Shown here in pieces: positions 35,212 to 43,822 of a DNA stretch of 64,000 nt. Source of the DNA: Planctobacterium sp965279005 (lineage in GTDB: Bacteria; Pseudomonadota; Gammaproteobacteria; Enterobacterales; Alteromonadaceae); contig CBDIHK010000023.1 in the NCBI GenBank assembly GCA_965279005.1, positions 62,001 to 126,000 on the forward strand. Direction: 5' to 3'. The notes below the pieces were generated by a model. It saw only the letters and a list, made by a program, of their open reading frames with translations, was not told the DNA's origin and did not search any database. The position numbers and the translations under genes were made by a program. Every line of letters starts with the position of its first letter. Within the stretch, counting starts at the first letter, position 1.

Positions 35212-37545
35212 CTAAGTATGTAATTCAGGTTCTGCGAGCGTCTGTTCCAGCAGGTTTATAGTCTTATGCTTGAGACCCGCTTTTTCATATCGATAAGTTA
35301 AATAATTGGCAATATCAGATTCGTGGGTTGAGAGCACTACTTGCCTATCACGTAATTCCACTCTCAATAAATCACTGAGCGACGCAATATTAATCTCATC
35401 CATGCACTGGGTTGGATCGTCAATAAAGATAAACTTCGCCTCAGCATATCGCCTGTTTAATGCCAGAAATAGAGCTAATGATAATGCGCTAGTTTGTCCA
35501 CTGCTCATAGACAACGTAGCATCGTGCTTATCCAAGCGAGGCGTAGTAAAACGCATAACCGTGAACTTTTGAGTACTTTTTGTTGGCATTTCAATAAACA
35601 CACCGAGGCCACATTGGTAGTTTTGAAGCAGTCTACCACTGTAGATATGAAATAAACTCTCAATTTGCCCTACAGTCTGATTTATGTATTTATTCCTGGT
35701 TGCGTTTAATCTTTTTTCAATCTCTTTAAGCTGTGATGCCAGATTGTTACATGCTACTAGCTGTTTAGATAACTTTTCTCTTCGCTCTTGTTTCCTATGG
35801 CGAGTGCTATTGATCAAACTATTAAATTTAAATTGCAAATATTGCTTTTTATTGCCAACCAATTCCGACGATATGTTAGCAAGGTTATCTGGCGTCTTTA
35901 TGTAGGTAGAAAACAACGTATATGCTTGCTCGGTTAAGCTATCGTCCTCTGGTTGCATTTTTGCGAGCAACACAGCCTTCACATCCGAAACCTGTTTGTC
36001 CCTGGTCTCATTATCATTGCTATACTCAGACGGCAATGCAATTTCTCTCTCTTTTAAACGAATCACAATTTTACGCAGATTTTCGGATTTATCTTGATGC
36101 TTTTCTAATTCGTCAAGCAGGTTTTTATTGTAGTGTTTTGCTTGCTTGTCCATTTTTTTTTGTATGCTCTGCTTGATCCTGTCCAGGATTATCTGGATGG
36201 CAGCATTGCAATCGTTTAGCTTTTTTCCTTGAGCATCTTGTTTTTCTTTCAGGTCATTGGTTCGGGCATCTATAGCAGCGGTTAACACTTCATATTCTTC
36301 ATATTCAAATCCACACAAAGGACACTCTGATTGCGTTTCAGCTATCATTCCGATCAGTTTTTCTCGTCCGCTGATCAAACTGTTTATATTCTTGTCAAGT
36401 GTATTCTGTTCTCCGAGCAATTGTTGCCTTTCCGCAAATAGAGGTTTAATTAACTTAAAAAGTTCCGATTCAGCTAATTCAATAAGGGATTGTTGTTCTT
36501 CTTGAATCTCATCTAGCGGTTTACTTGCTGTTTCTAACTGGGTTTTCATCGTTTGAACCAAATCCCTTGCTTTTTTTAAGGGTTCAAACTTATCGATATG
36601 GTTCCCTAGAATAATGGCAAGCTTAAAACTATCGGTCTCCACAAAGGTTCGCGTTCTCTGGTTTTGATAGCGTTTTTCAACCTCTTTAGCCTGCTCAACC
36701 AATGACACCAAAAGATCAAGTTGTTCGATTGCTTGCTGATAAACCAATAATTCTGGACTGGTAAAAGGCGTTTCACGATCCCATTCTGGTCGGTTTTCAT
36801 CAGGAAAGAGAGGAGTATAACTCAGGAGGTTTGTGTCCCCCTCGAATGCTGACGCCATTGAATCTAGTTCGTCAGCTAACTCTCGAATTTTGCTTTTAAT
36901 AGATTCACTTTTATCTTGGGTTATTTTCTTAATTTCACCCAGCCGTTCCAGTTTTACTTGAAGCTCATCAAGATTAAACAAATGCTCAATCTGATTAGTG
37001 CGGGATTGCTTTCCTACACTCTCATCTGGTAGCAGTAGCGGACTGATATCCTGTGGTAAATAATGCAGTACTGTATAGTTTTTAGTAAAATTTTCGCCAA
37101 AATGCTCTTGCCAAAAAATAGCTTCATTCTGGATTTGGTTTTCACTTGATGGAGAATCAAAACTATCCACCCTATAAAGCTGAAAATGGCTCAAGTCAGA
37201 TGGTTTACGTGCTAAACTCTGTTGGGATTTTGGTGCTTTCCTCATTACCACCAAAGTCTCATCGCCAGCAATAAATTCAGCGAAAATAGCTACATCGCCA
37301 CTATAACCGTGATGCTGGTACAAACTCTGCTTAGGTTTAGTTTGACCCCATTTTATGGAAGATAGTTTGGCGTTTATTCTAGGTAAAGAGCCGGTAAGCA
37401 AAACTTGTTTGGCATCAAACAAAGAAGTCTTACCAAACCCATTAGGGCCATCATATACTATAATATCCTTGTCATAGCGTGCACTGAACTCATTAAATGC
37501 CTTGAAACCCTTAATCCTGATTCGATTGAGTTTCCATTCGCTCAT
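35212..37545 (-). CDS. ABC-3C system ATPase (Rad50/SbcC-like)
   Basis: A 777-residue ABC ATPase of the SbcC/Rad50 class, much shorter than SbcC. The Walker A is GPNGFGKTS (33-41). A central coiled coil carries a CPLCG zinc hook (C408, C411) almost exactly mid-protein. The C-terminal lobe has LSMSSGQTSALSLALFLALN (signature), FIFIDDPTQCMDE (Walker B, about residue 709) and the switch LSTHES. The Walker B aspartate is followed by aspartate rather than glutamate, so hydrolysis may be slow or the general base may lie elsewhere. It overlaps the middle-component gene by 35 bases. This is the motor and sensor part predicted for ABC three-component conflict systems. Confidence 0.85.
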   Translation of the reverse strand: MSEWKLNRIRIKGFKAFNEFSARYDKDIIVYDGPNGFGKTSLFDAKQVLLTGSLPRINAKLSSIKWGQTKPKQSLYQHHGYSGDVAIFAEFIAGDETLVVMRKAPKSQQSLARKPSDLSHFQLYRVDSFDSPSSENQIQNEAIFWQEHFGENFTKNYTVLHYLPQDISPLLLPDESVGKQSRTNQIEHLFNLDELQVKLERLGEIKKITQDKSESIKSKIRELADELDSMASAFEGDTNLLSYTPLFPDENRPEWDRETPFTSPELLVYQQAIEQLDLLVSLVEQAKEVEKRYQNQRTRTFVETDSFKLAIILGNHIDKFEPLKKARDLVQTMKTQLETASKPLDEIQEEQQSLIELAESELFKLIKPLFAERQQLLGEQNTLDKNINSLISGREKLIGMIAETQSECPLCGFEYEEYEVLTAAIDARTNDLKEKQDAQGKKLNDCNAAIQIILDRIKQSIQKKMDKQAKHYNKNLLDELEKHQDKSENLRKIVIRLKEREIALPSEYSNDNETRDKQVSDVKAVLLAKMQPEDDSLTEQAYTLFSTYIKTPDNLANISSELVGNKKQYLQFKFNSLINSTRHRKQERREKLSKQLVACNNLASQLKEIEKRLNATRNKYINQTVGQIESLFHIYSGRLLQNYQCGLGVFIEMPTKSTQKFTVMRFTTPRLDKHDATLSMSSGQTSALSLALFLALNRRYAEAKFIFIDDPTQCMDEINIASLSDLLRVELRDRQVVLSTHESDIANYLTYRYEKAGLKHKTINLLEQTLAEPELHT

Positions 37546-38233
37546 TGATCAATTCCTCTACTAATTGCTCTAGCGTTTTTTCATTGCCCTGCTCAATATC
37601 TTCAATTTCGGAAAAGTACATACCAGTTTTTTTACTCAGCTCCAATAGTCCTTGTTCTTGAAGCATTTCGTTGGCTAACTCAGCTATGTCTAGCATACTA
37701 TCGTGCGCAACAGGGACTGCTAAAAACGGCAGCTTGATATACAAGCGTATAAGCAAATTAAACCCAGATTCAATTTCAGGATTATTGCGATAACGAACAA
37801 ATTCCTCTCTATTATGAATCCAGCTTTGGTTGTGATTTCGGATTTCGCTGTTAATTAATTCCATTTCTTTATTCGTATAGTAAAGTACCTGCTTTTTAAA
37901 GCTGTAACTATCTTCTTCAATGGCATAAAGAGACGCCTCATCACTTTTAGTCAAATGCAAATCATTGCGCTTATATAATAGAATCAAGTCAGTGTTTTTA
38001 GCGAAGGTTGGCAAACTGATTAGATCATCAGGGGTGGCGTCAATCACAGCCTGGTTAATTTCATTGGGTTTCGGTAGTTGCTTAACATCCCCAACGACCA
38101 GGAATCTGTCATAGTGCTCGTGTTCCGCTTCATAAAAATCAAAAGGGTTGTCGCCGTCAACATTGTATTTTCGGAAACGACAAACCGATTCGCCAGCAGC
38201 TTGCTGGATCCATTGCCTAATCCCTAAGCTCAT
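37511..38233 (-). CDS. ABC-3C system middle component (probable)
   Basis: A 240-residue protein with no catalytic motif I can name. It lies between the effector-like gene and the ATPase gene, overlapping the first by 17 bases and the second by 35, so the three are translated as one unit. The C-terminal 80 residues are helical and acidic, containing a stretch that resembles a small helix-turn-helix (LAVPVAHDSMLDIAELANEM). Middle components of ABC-3C systems are predicted adaptors that link the ATPase to the effector. I assign it by position and size, not by recognised homology. Confidence 0.65.
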   Translation of the reverse strand: MSLGIRQWIQQAAGESVCRFRKYNVDGDNPFDFYEAEHEHYDRFLVVGDVKQLPKPNEINQAVIDATPDDLISLPTFAKNTDLILLYKRNDLHLTKSDEASLYAIEEDSYSFKKQVLYYTNKEMELINSEIRNHNQSWIHNREEFVRYRNNPEIESGFNLLIRLYIKLPFLAVPVAHDSMLDIAELANEMLQEQGLLELSKKTGMYFSEIEDIEQGNEKTLEQLVEELINERMETQSNQD

Positions 38234-39536
38234 TTTTTGCCTCCTTCAACGAAATGAAGCGAATATTTTTCATTTTTGTAATTTTACTCTTCTCCGTCTC
38301 CTGAACTTCTTCCATATCAGTAAATTTGTTGTTAATACCTGTTTTGTCTTTCAATCGAAATGCTTGTCGTTCCATGCCCTTAATGATTAAATTTTCATAC
38401 TCATAAAGCACGTGCCGCACTATGGGATTTGCTTTTATCCCTTCAATATTTTTTTGCAAGCTGTTTAAATTTGTCTTTTCGCTTCGCCCTCCTAGTTCAA
38501 TAACCGAGGGCAAGTAACGCCCTTTTTCACCATTCAAATAATAATGTGGCAATATATTTTCTTTAATGTGCAATCCGGTTAATTCTGCAATAATGTCCGC
38601 ATATCGATAAGCAGCGGCATCACCAAATCCTTCTAATTCCAACTTACTGCTATGGGGTGATTTTGAAAAATATAGCTTTTTAAGCGTTAGACTATCCATT
38701 TTGGCAATAGCATTGTAGCAGCCTGCGAGTTCCACAAAACACACTGAATCAATACTATTTTCTTCTTCGTAATCCATCAGAACACAAGATAACTTATCCA
38801 GTAAATGATGCCTGAACCTAAACAAGATTGTCGATTCATCATCTACGTCAATAAGCTCACTATTGAGAATTTTTTCTATTTCTGAAAAGAAAATGGGCGT
38901 TGAATCCGCCGCTTTAAATTTAGTAAGACCACTTTGGTTTTTGCGGTGCGCCACATTGACCTTTGCGGCAAGTAGGCCTTCGAGTTTTTCCCGCTTAAGT
39001 GAAACTGAGGTGCTAGAGGTGTCTAGTTGCTTTGCTCTAAGATATTGATTTATTTGATGTTCAACTAAATCATCTATTTCATCTACATATACATATTGTT
39101 GTTTGTTGCAGTAACTATAAAAGACAACTTTGTGCCTAACCTGTTGATCAACAGGCAGAAAATCAGAATAGTCATCTAATGGCTGTGCGACATGGAAAAA
39201 TCGACGTGTATAACCATTGTAAAGATTGTCATGATTAACTGCAGATACCTGCTTTAAAGCGTCAAGGTAACTGCTTCTTCTGGCGCTATTGATGGCCTTC
39301 ACCTGATGCAGCGATAGCGCAATATCACTTCGGTCGTATATAACGAAGTCATCTAGGGATTCAACTTTTAGTGAGCAAGCTCTAGTATCTTGACAATTTA
39401 ATAGGGAAAGAGCATGGTACAAAGCGACTTTTCCCTGATAAACAAACCCACTCCAGGAAGGAATAGCACTGGATTTACTTAATTTAACTTCGTTGCTCCC
39501 CAAGAAAAAAGCCCAGTAGGTTAATAAATAAGGCAA
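38217..39536 (-). CDS. ABC-3C system effector with Cap4/Mrr-like nuclease domain (probable)
   Basis: A 439-residue protein. Residues 28-81 contain SGFVYQGK, then E59 in VESLDDF with D62/D63, and LHQVKA with Q78 and K80. This E-D-QxK pattern is that of restriction-endonuclease-fold nucleases such as Cap4. The remaining 300 residues would include the C-terminal domain that docks on the middle component. The start is uncertain: the frame opens with TTG at 39536, another TTG is at 39503, and no ATG precedes the nuclease motif. A 20-codon ATG frame starts just upstream and overlaps it. The predicted job is to cut DNA when the ATPase senses invasion. Confidence 0.75.
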   Translation of the reverse strand: MPYLLTYWAFFLGSNEVKLSKSSAIPSWSGFVYQGKVALYHALSLLNCQDTRACSLKVESLDDFVIYDRSDIALSLHQVKAINSARRSSYLDALKQVSAVNHDNLYNGYTRRFFHVAQPLDDYSDFLPVDQQVRHKVVFYSYCNKQQYVYVDEIDDLVEHQINQYLRAKQLDTSSTSVSLKREKLEGLLAAKVNVAHRKNQSGLTKFKAADSTPIFFSEIEKILNSELIDVDDESTILFRFRHHLLDKLSCVLMDYEEENSIDSVCFVELAGCYNAIAKMDSLTLKKLYFSKSPHSSKLELEGFGDAAAYRYADIIAELTGLHIKENILPHYYLNGEKGRYLPSVIELGGRSEKTNLNSLQKNIEGIKANPIVRHVLYEYENLIIKGMERQAFRLKDKTGINNKFTDMEEVQETEKSKITKMKNIRFISLKEAKNELRD

Positions 39537-40030
39537 TCTTAGTCATATTGATAAGATTAGCAATAATAAATTGCGTAACGCCTAACTGATTGGACTTTTA
39601 CATGAACCGACTAAACAATAATAACTATTGGCTTAGAAAAAGCTTCATTTAGCTGCCGTGAGTTTTGGGTATTAGGTCAGAAAGAAATAAATCCGTTAGT
39701 TCACCACCAGTATAAGTTTAATCAGCGTCTCCAGAGTCAACAACACTAAAACACGCTCCTAGCAAACCTCTTTCTGGGCCCATCGTGAAATCTTCATACT
39801 TCAAGAAACAATGAAGGTTAGCCATATCGATTAGACATGCTCTACGGAACTATCCAAACAGCTTTTCGCAGTGACCCCGCAACATCGATTTCTACTAGCT
39901 TCAAGAGGGATATATAGAGCCCAGGCATCAAATTGCTATCTATGCAACTATCTATCCTTTGCCGTATTTTCCCCAATACACCCACAGCGTTTGGTCACTC
40001 CATGCTTTAAATGCCTTTGCCATAAAGCAA
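39537..40030. other. Intergenic region upstream of the ABC-3C operon
   Basis: A 494-base gap between the parE stop and the ABC-3C effector start. It must hold the ABC-3C promoter and the parE-side end of the insertion, if it is one. Apart from the 35-codon ORF and the 20-codon leader frame near 39545, I see no transposase, repeat or att-like duplication. Confidence 0.5.
39718..39825 (-). CDS. Small hypothetical ORF (35 codons)
   Basis: An ATG-to-TAA frame of 35 codons starting MANLHCFLKYEDF, in the gap between parE and the ABC-3C effector, on the same strand as the ABC-3C genes. I do not recognise it. It could be a small protein, an antitoxin-like peptide or a gene remnant. There is no strong ribosome binding site. 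Confidence 0.2.
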   Translation of the reverse strand: MANLHCFLKYEDFTMGPERGLLGACFSVVDSGDAD

Positions 40031-41923
40031 TTAAACCACCGCCAGGTTACCCTTGTCTTCCAACCAGTTTTTGCGTTCGCTGGCGCGTTTTTTGTTGAGC
40101 AGCATGTCCATTAATTCCAGCATTTGGCTCGCGTCGTCAACAGTGAGCTGCACTAGCCGGCGGGTGTTGGGATCCATGGTGGTTTCGCGCAGCTGCATGG
40201 GGTTCATTTCACCCAGGCCTTTGAAGCGTTGCACATTGACTTTGCCGCGTTTCTTTTCGGCTTGGATGCGGTCGAGCACGCCTTCTTTTTCGCCTTCGTC
40301 CAGGGCGTAGAACACTTCTTTGCCGACGTCGATGCGGTACAGCGGTGGCATGGCGACATAGACGTGGCCAGCATTTACCAATGCCCTAAAGTGTTTAACA
40401 AACAGGGCGCACAAGAGTGTAGCAATGTGCAGGCCATCCGAGTCAGCATCGGCCAGGATGCAAACCTTGCCATAGCGCAGGCTCGACAGGTCGCTACTAT
40501 CCGGGTCGATACCCAAGGCGACAGATATGTCGTGTATTTCTTGTGACGCCAAAACCTGGGAAGAATCCACTTCCCAGCTATTAAGGATCTTACCCCGAAG
40601 CGGCATGACCGCCTGGAATTCCCTGTCCCTGGCCTGCTTGGCGGAGCCACCAGCGGAATCCCCTTCCACCAGGAATAGTTCTGAACGGGTACTGTCCTGG
40701 GTAGTACAGTCAGTCAGTTTGCCAGGCAAAGCAGGTCCCTGGGTGACTTTTTTGCGGGCGACTTTTTTGCTTTGGCGCAAACGGCGTTGGGCATTGCTAA
40801 TGCAGAACTCAGCCAGGGCTTCTGCGACGTCTGTGTGCTGGTTTAGCCACAGGCTAAAAGCATCCTTTACTACACCGGAAACAAAGGCGGCGGCTTGCCG
40901 CGAAGATAAGCGTTCTTTGGTCTGGCCGGCAAATTGGGGATCCTGCATTTTGGTGGACAAGATATAGCTGCATTTATCCCAGATATCTTCGGGGGACAGC
41001 TTGACGCCCCTGGGCATTAGGTTGCGGAACTCACAAAACTCGCGCATGGCTTCTAATAAGCCTTGGCGCAAGCCATTGACATGGGTGCCACCTTGGGCCG
41101 TAGGGATCAGGTTGACGTAGCTTTCATTGACGATATCGCCGCCTTCCGGCAGCCAAATAACCGCCCAATCGGCCGCCTCATGGTTGCCGGCAAATTGGCC
41201 CACAAAGGGTTCATCTTCGGGCAAGGTGATCAGGTCTTTGCAGGACTGCAGCAAGTAGTCGCGCAAGCCGTCCTGGTATTGCCACTCAGTAGTTTCTTTG
41301 GTGATTTTATTGTCAAAGCGGATCTTAAGGCCCGGGCACAATACTGCTTTGGCGCGTAAGACGTGTAGCAACTTGCTAACCGAGAATTTGGCGGAATCAA
41401 AATACTTGGGATCAGGCCAGAAATGCACCCGTGTGCCGGTATTGCGCTTACCACAGGTATCCACAACCTGTAAATCTTCAACCTTATTGCCATCTTCAAA
41501 CGCGATAGCGTAAACCTGGCCATCACGGCGCACGTTGACTTCCACCCTGGTGGAGAGTGCGTTTACCACCGATATGCCAACGCCGTGCAAACCGCCAGAA
41601 AACTGGTAGTTTTTATTGGAAAATTTACCGCCTGCATGTAGCTTGGTCATGATCAGCTCAACACCTGACATGCCCTCTTCCGGATGGATATCCACCGGCA
41701 TGCCACGGCCATCATCGTTGACCTCTAAAGACTGGTCTTCATGCAGTGTGACTTTGATGCTGCCGGCATGGCCCGCCAGCGCCTCATCCACGCTGTTATC
41801 AATGACTTCCTGGCTCAAGTGGTTTGGCCGGGTAGTGTCTGTGTACATGCCGGGGCGGCGCTGCACAGGCTCTAGGCCATTGAGGACTTCAATCGCTTCA
41901 GCGTTATAGGATTGTTCTGACAT
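40031..41923 (-). CDS. parE: DNA topoisomerase IV subunit B (ParE)
   Basis: 630 residues, the same length as E. coli ParE. The GHKL ATPase motifs are VDEALAG, DDGRGMP and GGLHGVGISVVNAL. The TOPRIM domain shows LVEGDSAGGSAKQARDRE and DADSDGLHI, and the C-terminal FKGLGEMNP is typical. With ParC it decatenates daughter chromosomes. It is the last gene of nudF-yqiB-cpdA-yqiA-parE. parC, often near parE, is not found downstream in the window. Confidence 0.97.
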   Translation of the reverse strand: MSEQSYNAEAIEVLNGLEPVQRRPGMYTDTTRPNHLSQEVIDNSVDEALAGHAGSIKVTLHEDQSLEVNDDGRGMPVDIHPEEGMSGVELIMTKLHAGGKFSNKNYQFSGGLHGVGISVVNALSTRVEVNVRRDGQVYAIAFEDGNKVEDLQVVDTCGKRNTGTRVHFWPDPKYFDSAKFSVSKLLHVLRAKAVLCPGLKIRFDNKITKETTEWQYQDGLRDYLLQSCKDLITLPEDEPFVGQFAGNHEAADWAVIWLPEGGDIVNESYVNLIPTAQGGTHVNGLRQGLLEAMREFCEFRNLMPRGVKLSPEDIWDKCSYILSTKMQDPQFAGQTKERLSSRQAAAFVSGVVKDAFSLWLNQHTDVAEALAEFCISNAQRRLRQSKKVARKKVTQGPALPGKLTDCTTQDSTRSELFLVEGDSAGGSAKQARDREFQAVMPLRGKILNSWEVDSSQVLASQEIHDISVALGIDPDSSDLSSLRYGKVCILADADSDGLHIATLLCALFVKHFRALVNAGHVYVAMPPLYRIDVGKEVFYALDEGEKEGVLDRIQAEKKRGKVNVQRFKGLGEMNPMQLRETTMDPNTRRLVQLTVDDASQMLELMDMLLNKKRASERKNWLEDKGNLAVV

Positions 41924-42002
41924 AATTCTACTTATTTTTATCTCGCCACTGTCGGGATGGTAACAAGGGCAATCAACACCCGTAAACTGGTTTTTTGTAT
42001 CG

Positions 42003-42596
42003 CTAGCGCTTATTCGTTATGGGAGAAAATAAAAACTCAAAAATCCCCGGTAAAAAACGTTCATAGCCTTGGAAGGCGTGGTCACCGCCCTGTTCGATGG
42101 TCAGCTTTGCGCCCCGGTATTTCTGTTCTGCATCCCGGTAATCCAAGGTCTCGTCACCGGTTTGCAGCAACACCCAGAAAGCTTCTGGCTGCCGCGGCCG
42201 TTCCTGGTGCATGGTTTCTAGCTGCTGCATGTGGCTACTATCTAAATGGAAGGTTTCACCGGTATAGGGATGTAAGTGTTCGCCTAAATAATCCGATAAG
42301 ACTTCATGGGGCTTGGCAGCGGGGTTAACTAACACAGCTTTGCCCCCGTAGTGCTGCACCATATAGGTGGACAGGAAACCGCCAAGGGAGCTGCCGATAA
42401 AGGCAATGTGTTTGCCCTGGTACTGCTGTGCCAAGCCGTCCAATAACTGTTTGGCCGGCAAGGGATAACAGGGTAGCTGGGGACAAACAAACTCAATCTC
42501 TGGATGGTGTTGTTGCCAATAGGCCTGGGTGGCTTGGGCTTTGACTGACTGGGGTGAGCTTAAAAAGCCGTGCAGATAAATTAGAACTTTGTCCAA
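42003..42596 (-). CDS. yqiA: YqiA-family esterase
   Basis: A 197-residue alpha/beta-hydrolase. The opening IYLHGFLSSPQSVKA supplies the oxyanion region, and the nucleophile is the serine of FIGSSLGGF. A catalytic aspartate (QTGDETLD) and a histidine (GGDHAF) follow in order. E. coli YqiA hydrolyses short acyl-CoA and ester substrates. It is 2 bases after cpdA and 79 bases before parE in the conserved operon. Confidence 0.93.
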   Translation of the reverse strand: MDKVLIYLHGFLSSPQSVKAQATQAYWQQHHPEIEFVCPQLPCYPLPAKQLLDGLAQQYQGKHIAFIGSSLGGFLSTYMVQHYGGKAVLVNPAAKPHEVLSDYLGEHLHPYTGETFHLDSSHMQQLETMHQERPRQPEAFWVLLQTGDETLDYRDAEQKYRGAKLTIEQGGDHAFQGYERFLPGIFEFLFSPITNKR

Positions 42597-42598
42597 TA

Positions 42599-43357
42599 CT
42601 ATTCCTTATTGTTATCCTGTTGACAGCGTTGGACATAGCTTACTATGCCTGTCGCCTCCCGTTGAAACACTCGAAAACCCGGTTCTTCGTCTGCCACGCC
42701 AAACTCTGCCCGCAGTTGCCATTGCCAGCAAGTTGAGGGCACCGACAGCACCTGGACTTGTTCCCGCTGACTCGTGCTGGCGTGGTGAATATGGCCGTGG
42801 CATAGGCTGATATCACGCCCTGCCTCCTGCAGTCCAGCCATCAGCCCGGTGCGGTTGTGCAACTTGTGTTTATCCACCCAGCTATTAGTATCTAGCGGAT
42901 GGTGGTGCAAAAATACCAAGCTGTGTTTACTGTGCTGGGTAACCTGCAACATACGTCGCACCTGTCCAAGGTTTACCTTAGCGCAGGTTCCGTCGAATTC
43001 AGATCCAACCATTAGGCAGGGGGTATCCCACCAATACATCACTTGGTTGTGCAGTATGATTTCTTCAGGCAAAACCGACCGCATCAACTCCAGGTCATCA
43101 TGGTTGCCGGGCATTAGCCAAACCTGTGACCAATCAAAGTGTGCCTGTACCAGTTGCTCAAAATGCCGGTAGCTGGCTTCGCTCGCATCTCCGCTGATAT
43201 CCCCTGTGAACACGAGATGGCAGCCTTCTTCCTGTGCCGCTTGGGCCAAACAAGCCCGCAAGCCCTGGTAGGGGTTAACGTCGCCATAGCCGGTTTTACC
43301 GGAATCGGCAAACAAGTGGCAGTCAGAAAGTTGTATAAGCAGAGGTGCAGTTATCAT
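42599..43357 (-). CDS. cpdA: 3',5'-cyclic-AMP phosphodiesterase CpdA
   Basis: A 252-residue metallophosphoesterase that hydrolyses cAMP to AMP and so tunes CRP-dependent transcription. The motifs in order are LSDCHLF, FTGDISGDAS, MPGNHDD, VFLHHHPLD and CHGHIHHA, matching the class III phosphodiesterase pattern. It lies between yqiB and yqiA as in E. coli. Confidence 0.94.
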   Translation of the reverse strand: MITAPLLIQLSDCHLFADSGKTGYGDVNPYQGLRACLAQAAQEEGCHLVFTGDISGDASEASYRHFEQLVQAHFDWSQVWLMPGNHDDLELMRSVLPEEIILHNQVMYWWDTPCLMVGSEFDGTCAKVNLGQVRRMLQVTQHSKHSLVFLHHHPLDTNSWVDKHKLHNRTGLMAGLQEAGRDISLCHGHIHHASTSQREQVQVLSVPSTCWQWQLRAEFGVADEEPGFRVFQREATGIVSYVQRCQQDNNKE

Positions 43358-43384
43358 GGTCGCCTACATCTCGTTGAATACGCA

Positions 43385-43822
43385 TTAAGCCTGGGCGGAT
43401 TCCAATGGCTTTTGCTGCAAGCAAAAGCCCAGCCATTCAGCCAAAAACTGGTTCACCATTTCCTTTTCGTTTTTTTGGTGCATTTTTTTATTGGGGTAGC
43501 CGTAGCTCGGTTTTAAACTAGAAATATGCTGCGCCGAGACCACTTCAGCCATGCGCGCGTCATGGTAAAGCCTTACTTGCATAATAGGTTTCAGGTAGTT
43601 AGGCATACTCTGCCCCACCTGCTGGATCTGCAAAATAGTGGTATAGCGGCTGCATTCTAACAAGTCGATCTTATACTGCATTTGTTCCGTGCCAAAGCGG
43701 AAACTCATATCCTCGACATCGACCTCGGGCAACAAACGCATCAAACGGGCATAGTTAACCTCGCAAACTGTGTGCAGGTTGCGTAGGTTAGGTGTATATT
43801 TTTTTGCCGATGTTTGCGTCAT
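43385..43822 (-). CDS. yqiB: YqiB, DUF1249 protein
   Basis: A 145-residue protein of the DUF1249/YqiB family, recognised by NLHTVCEVNYARLMRLLP at the start and the LLECSRYTTILQIQQ and QVRLYHDARMAEVVS stretches. The function is unknown in all organisms I know of. It starts four bases before the end of nudF (ATGA overlap), so the two are coupled. Confidence 0.92.
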   Translation of the reverse strand: MTQTSAKKYTPNLRNLHTVCEVNYARLMRLLPEVDVEDMSFRFGTEQMQYKIDLLECSRYTTILQIQQVGQSMPNYLKPIMQVRLYHDARMAEVVSAQHISSLKPSYGYPNKKMHQKNEKEMVNQFLAEWLGFCLQQKPLESAQA

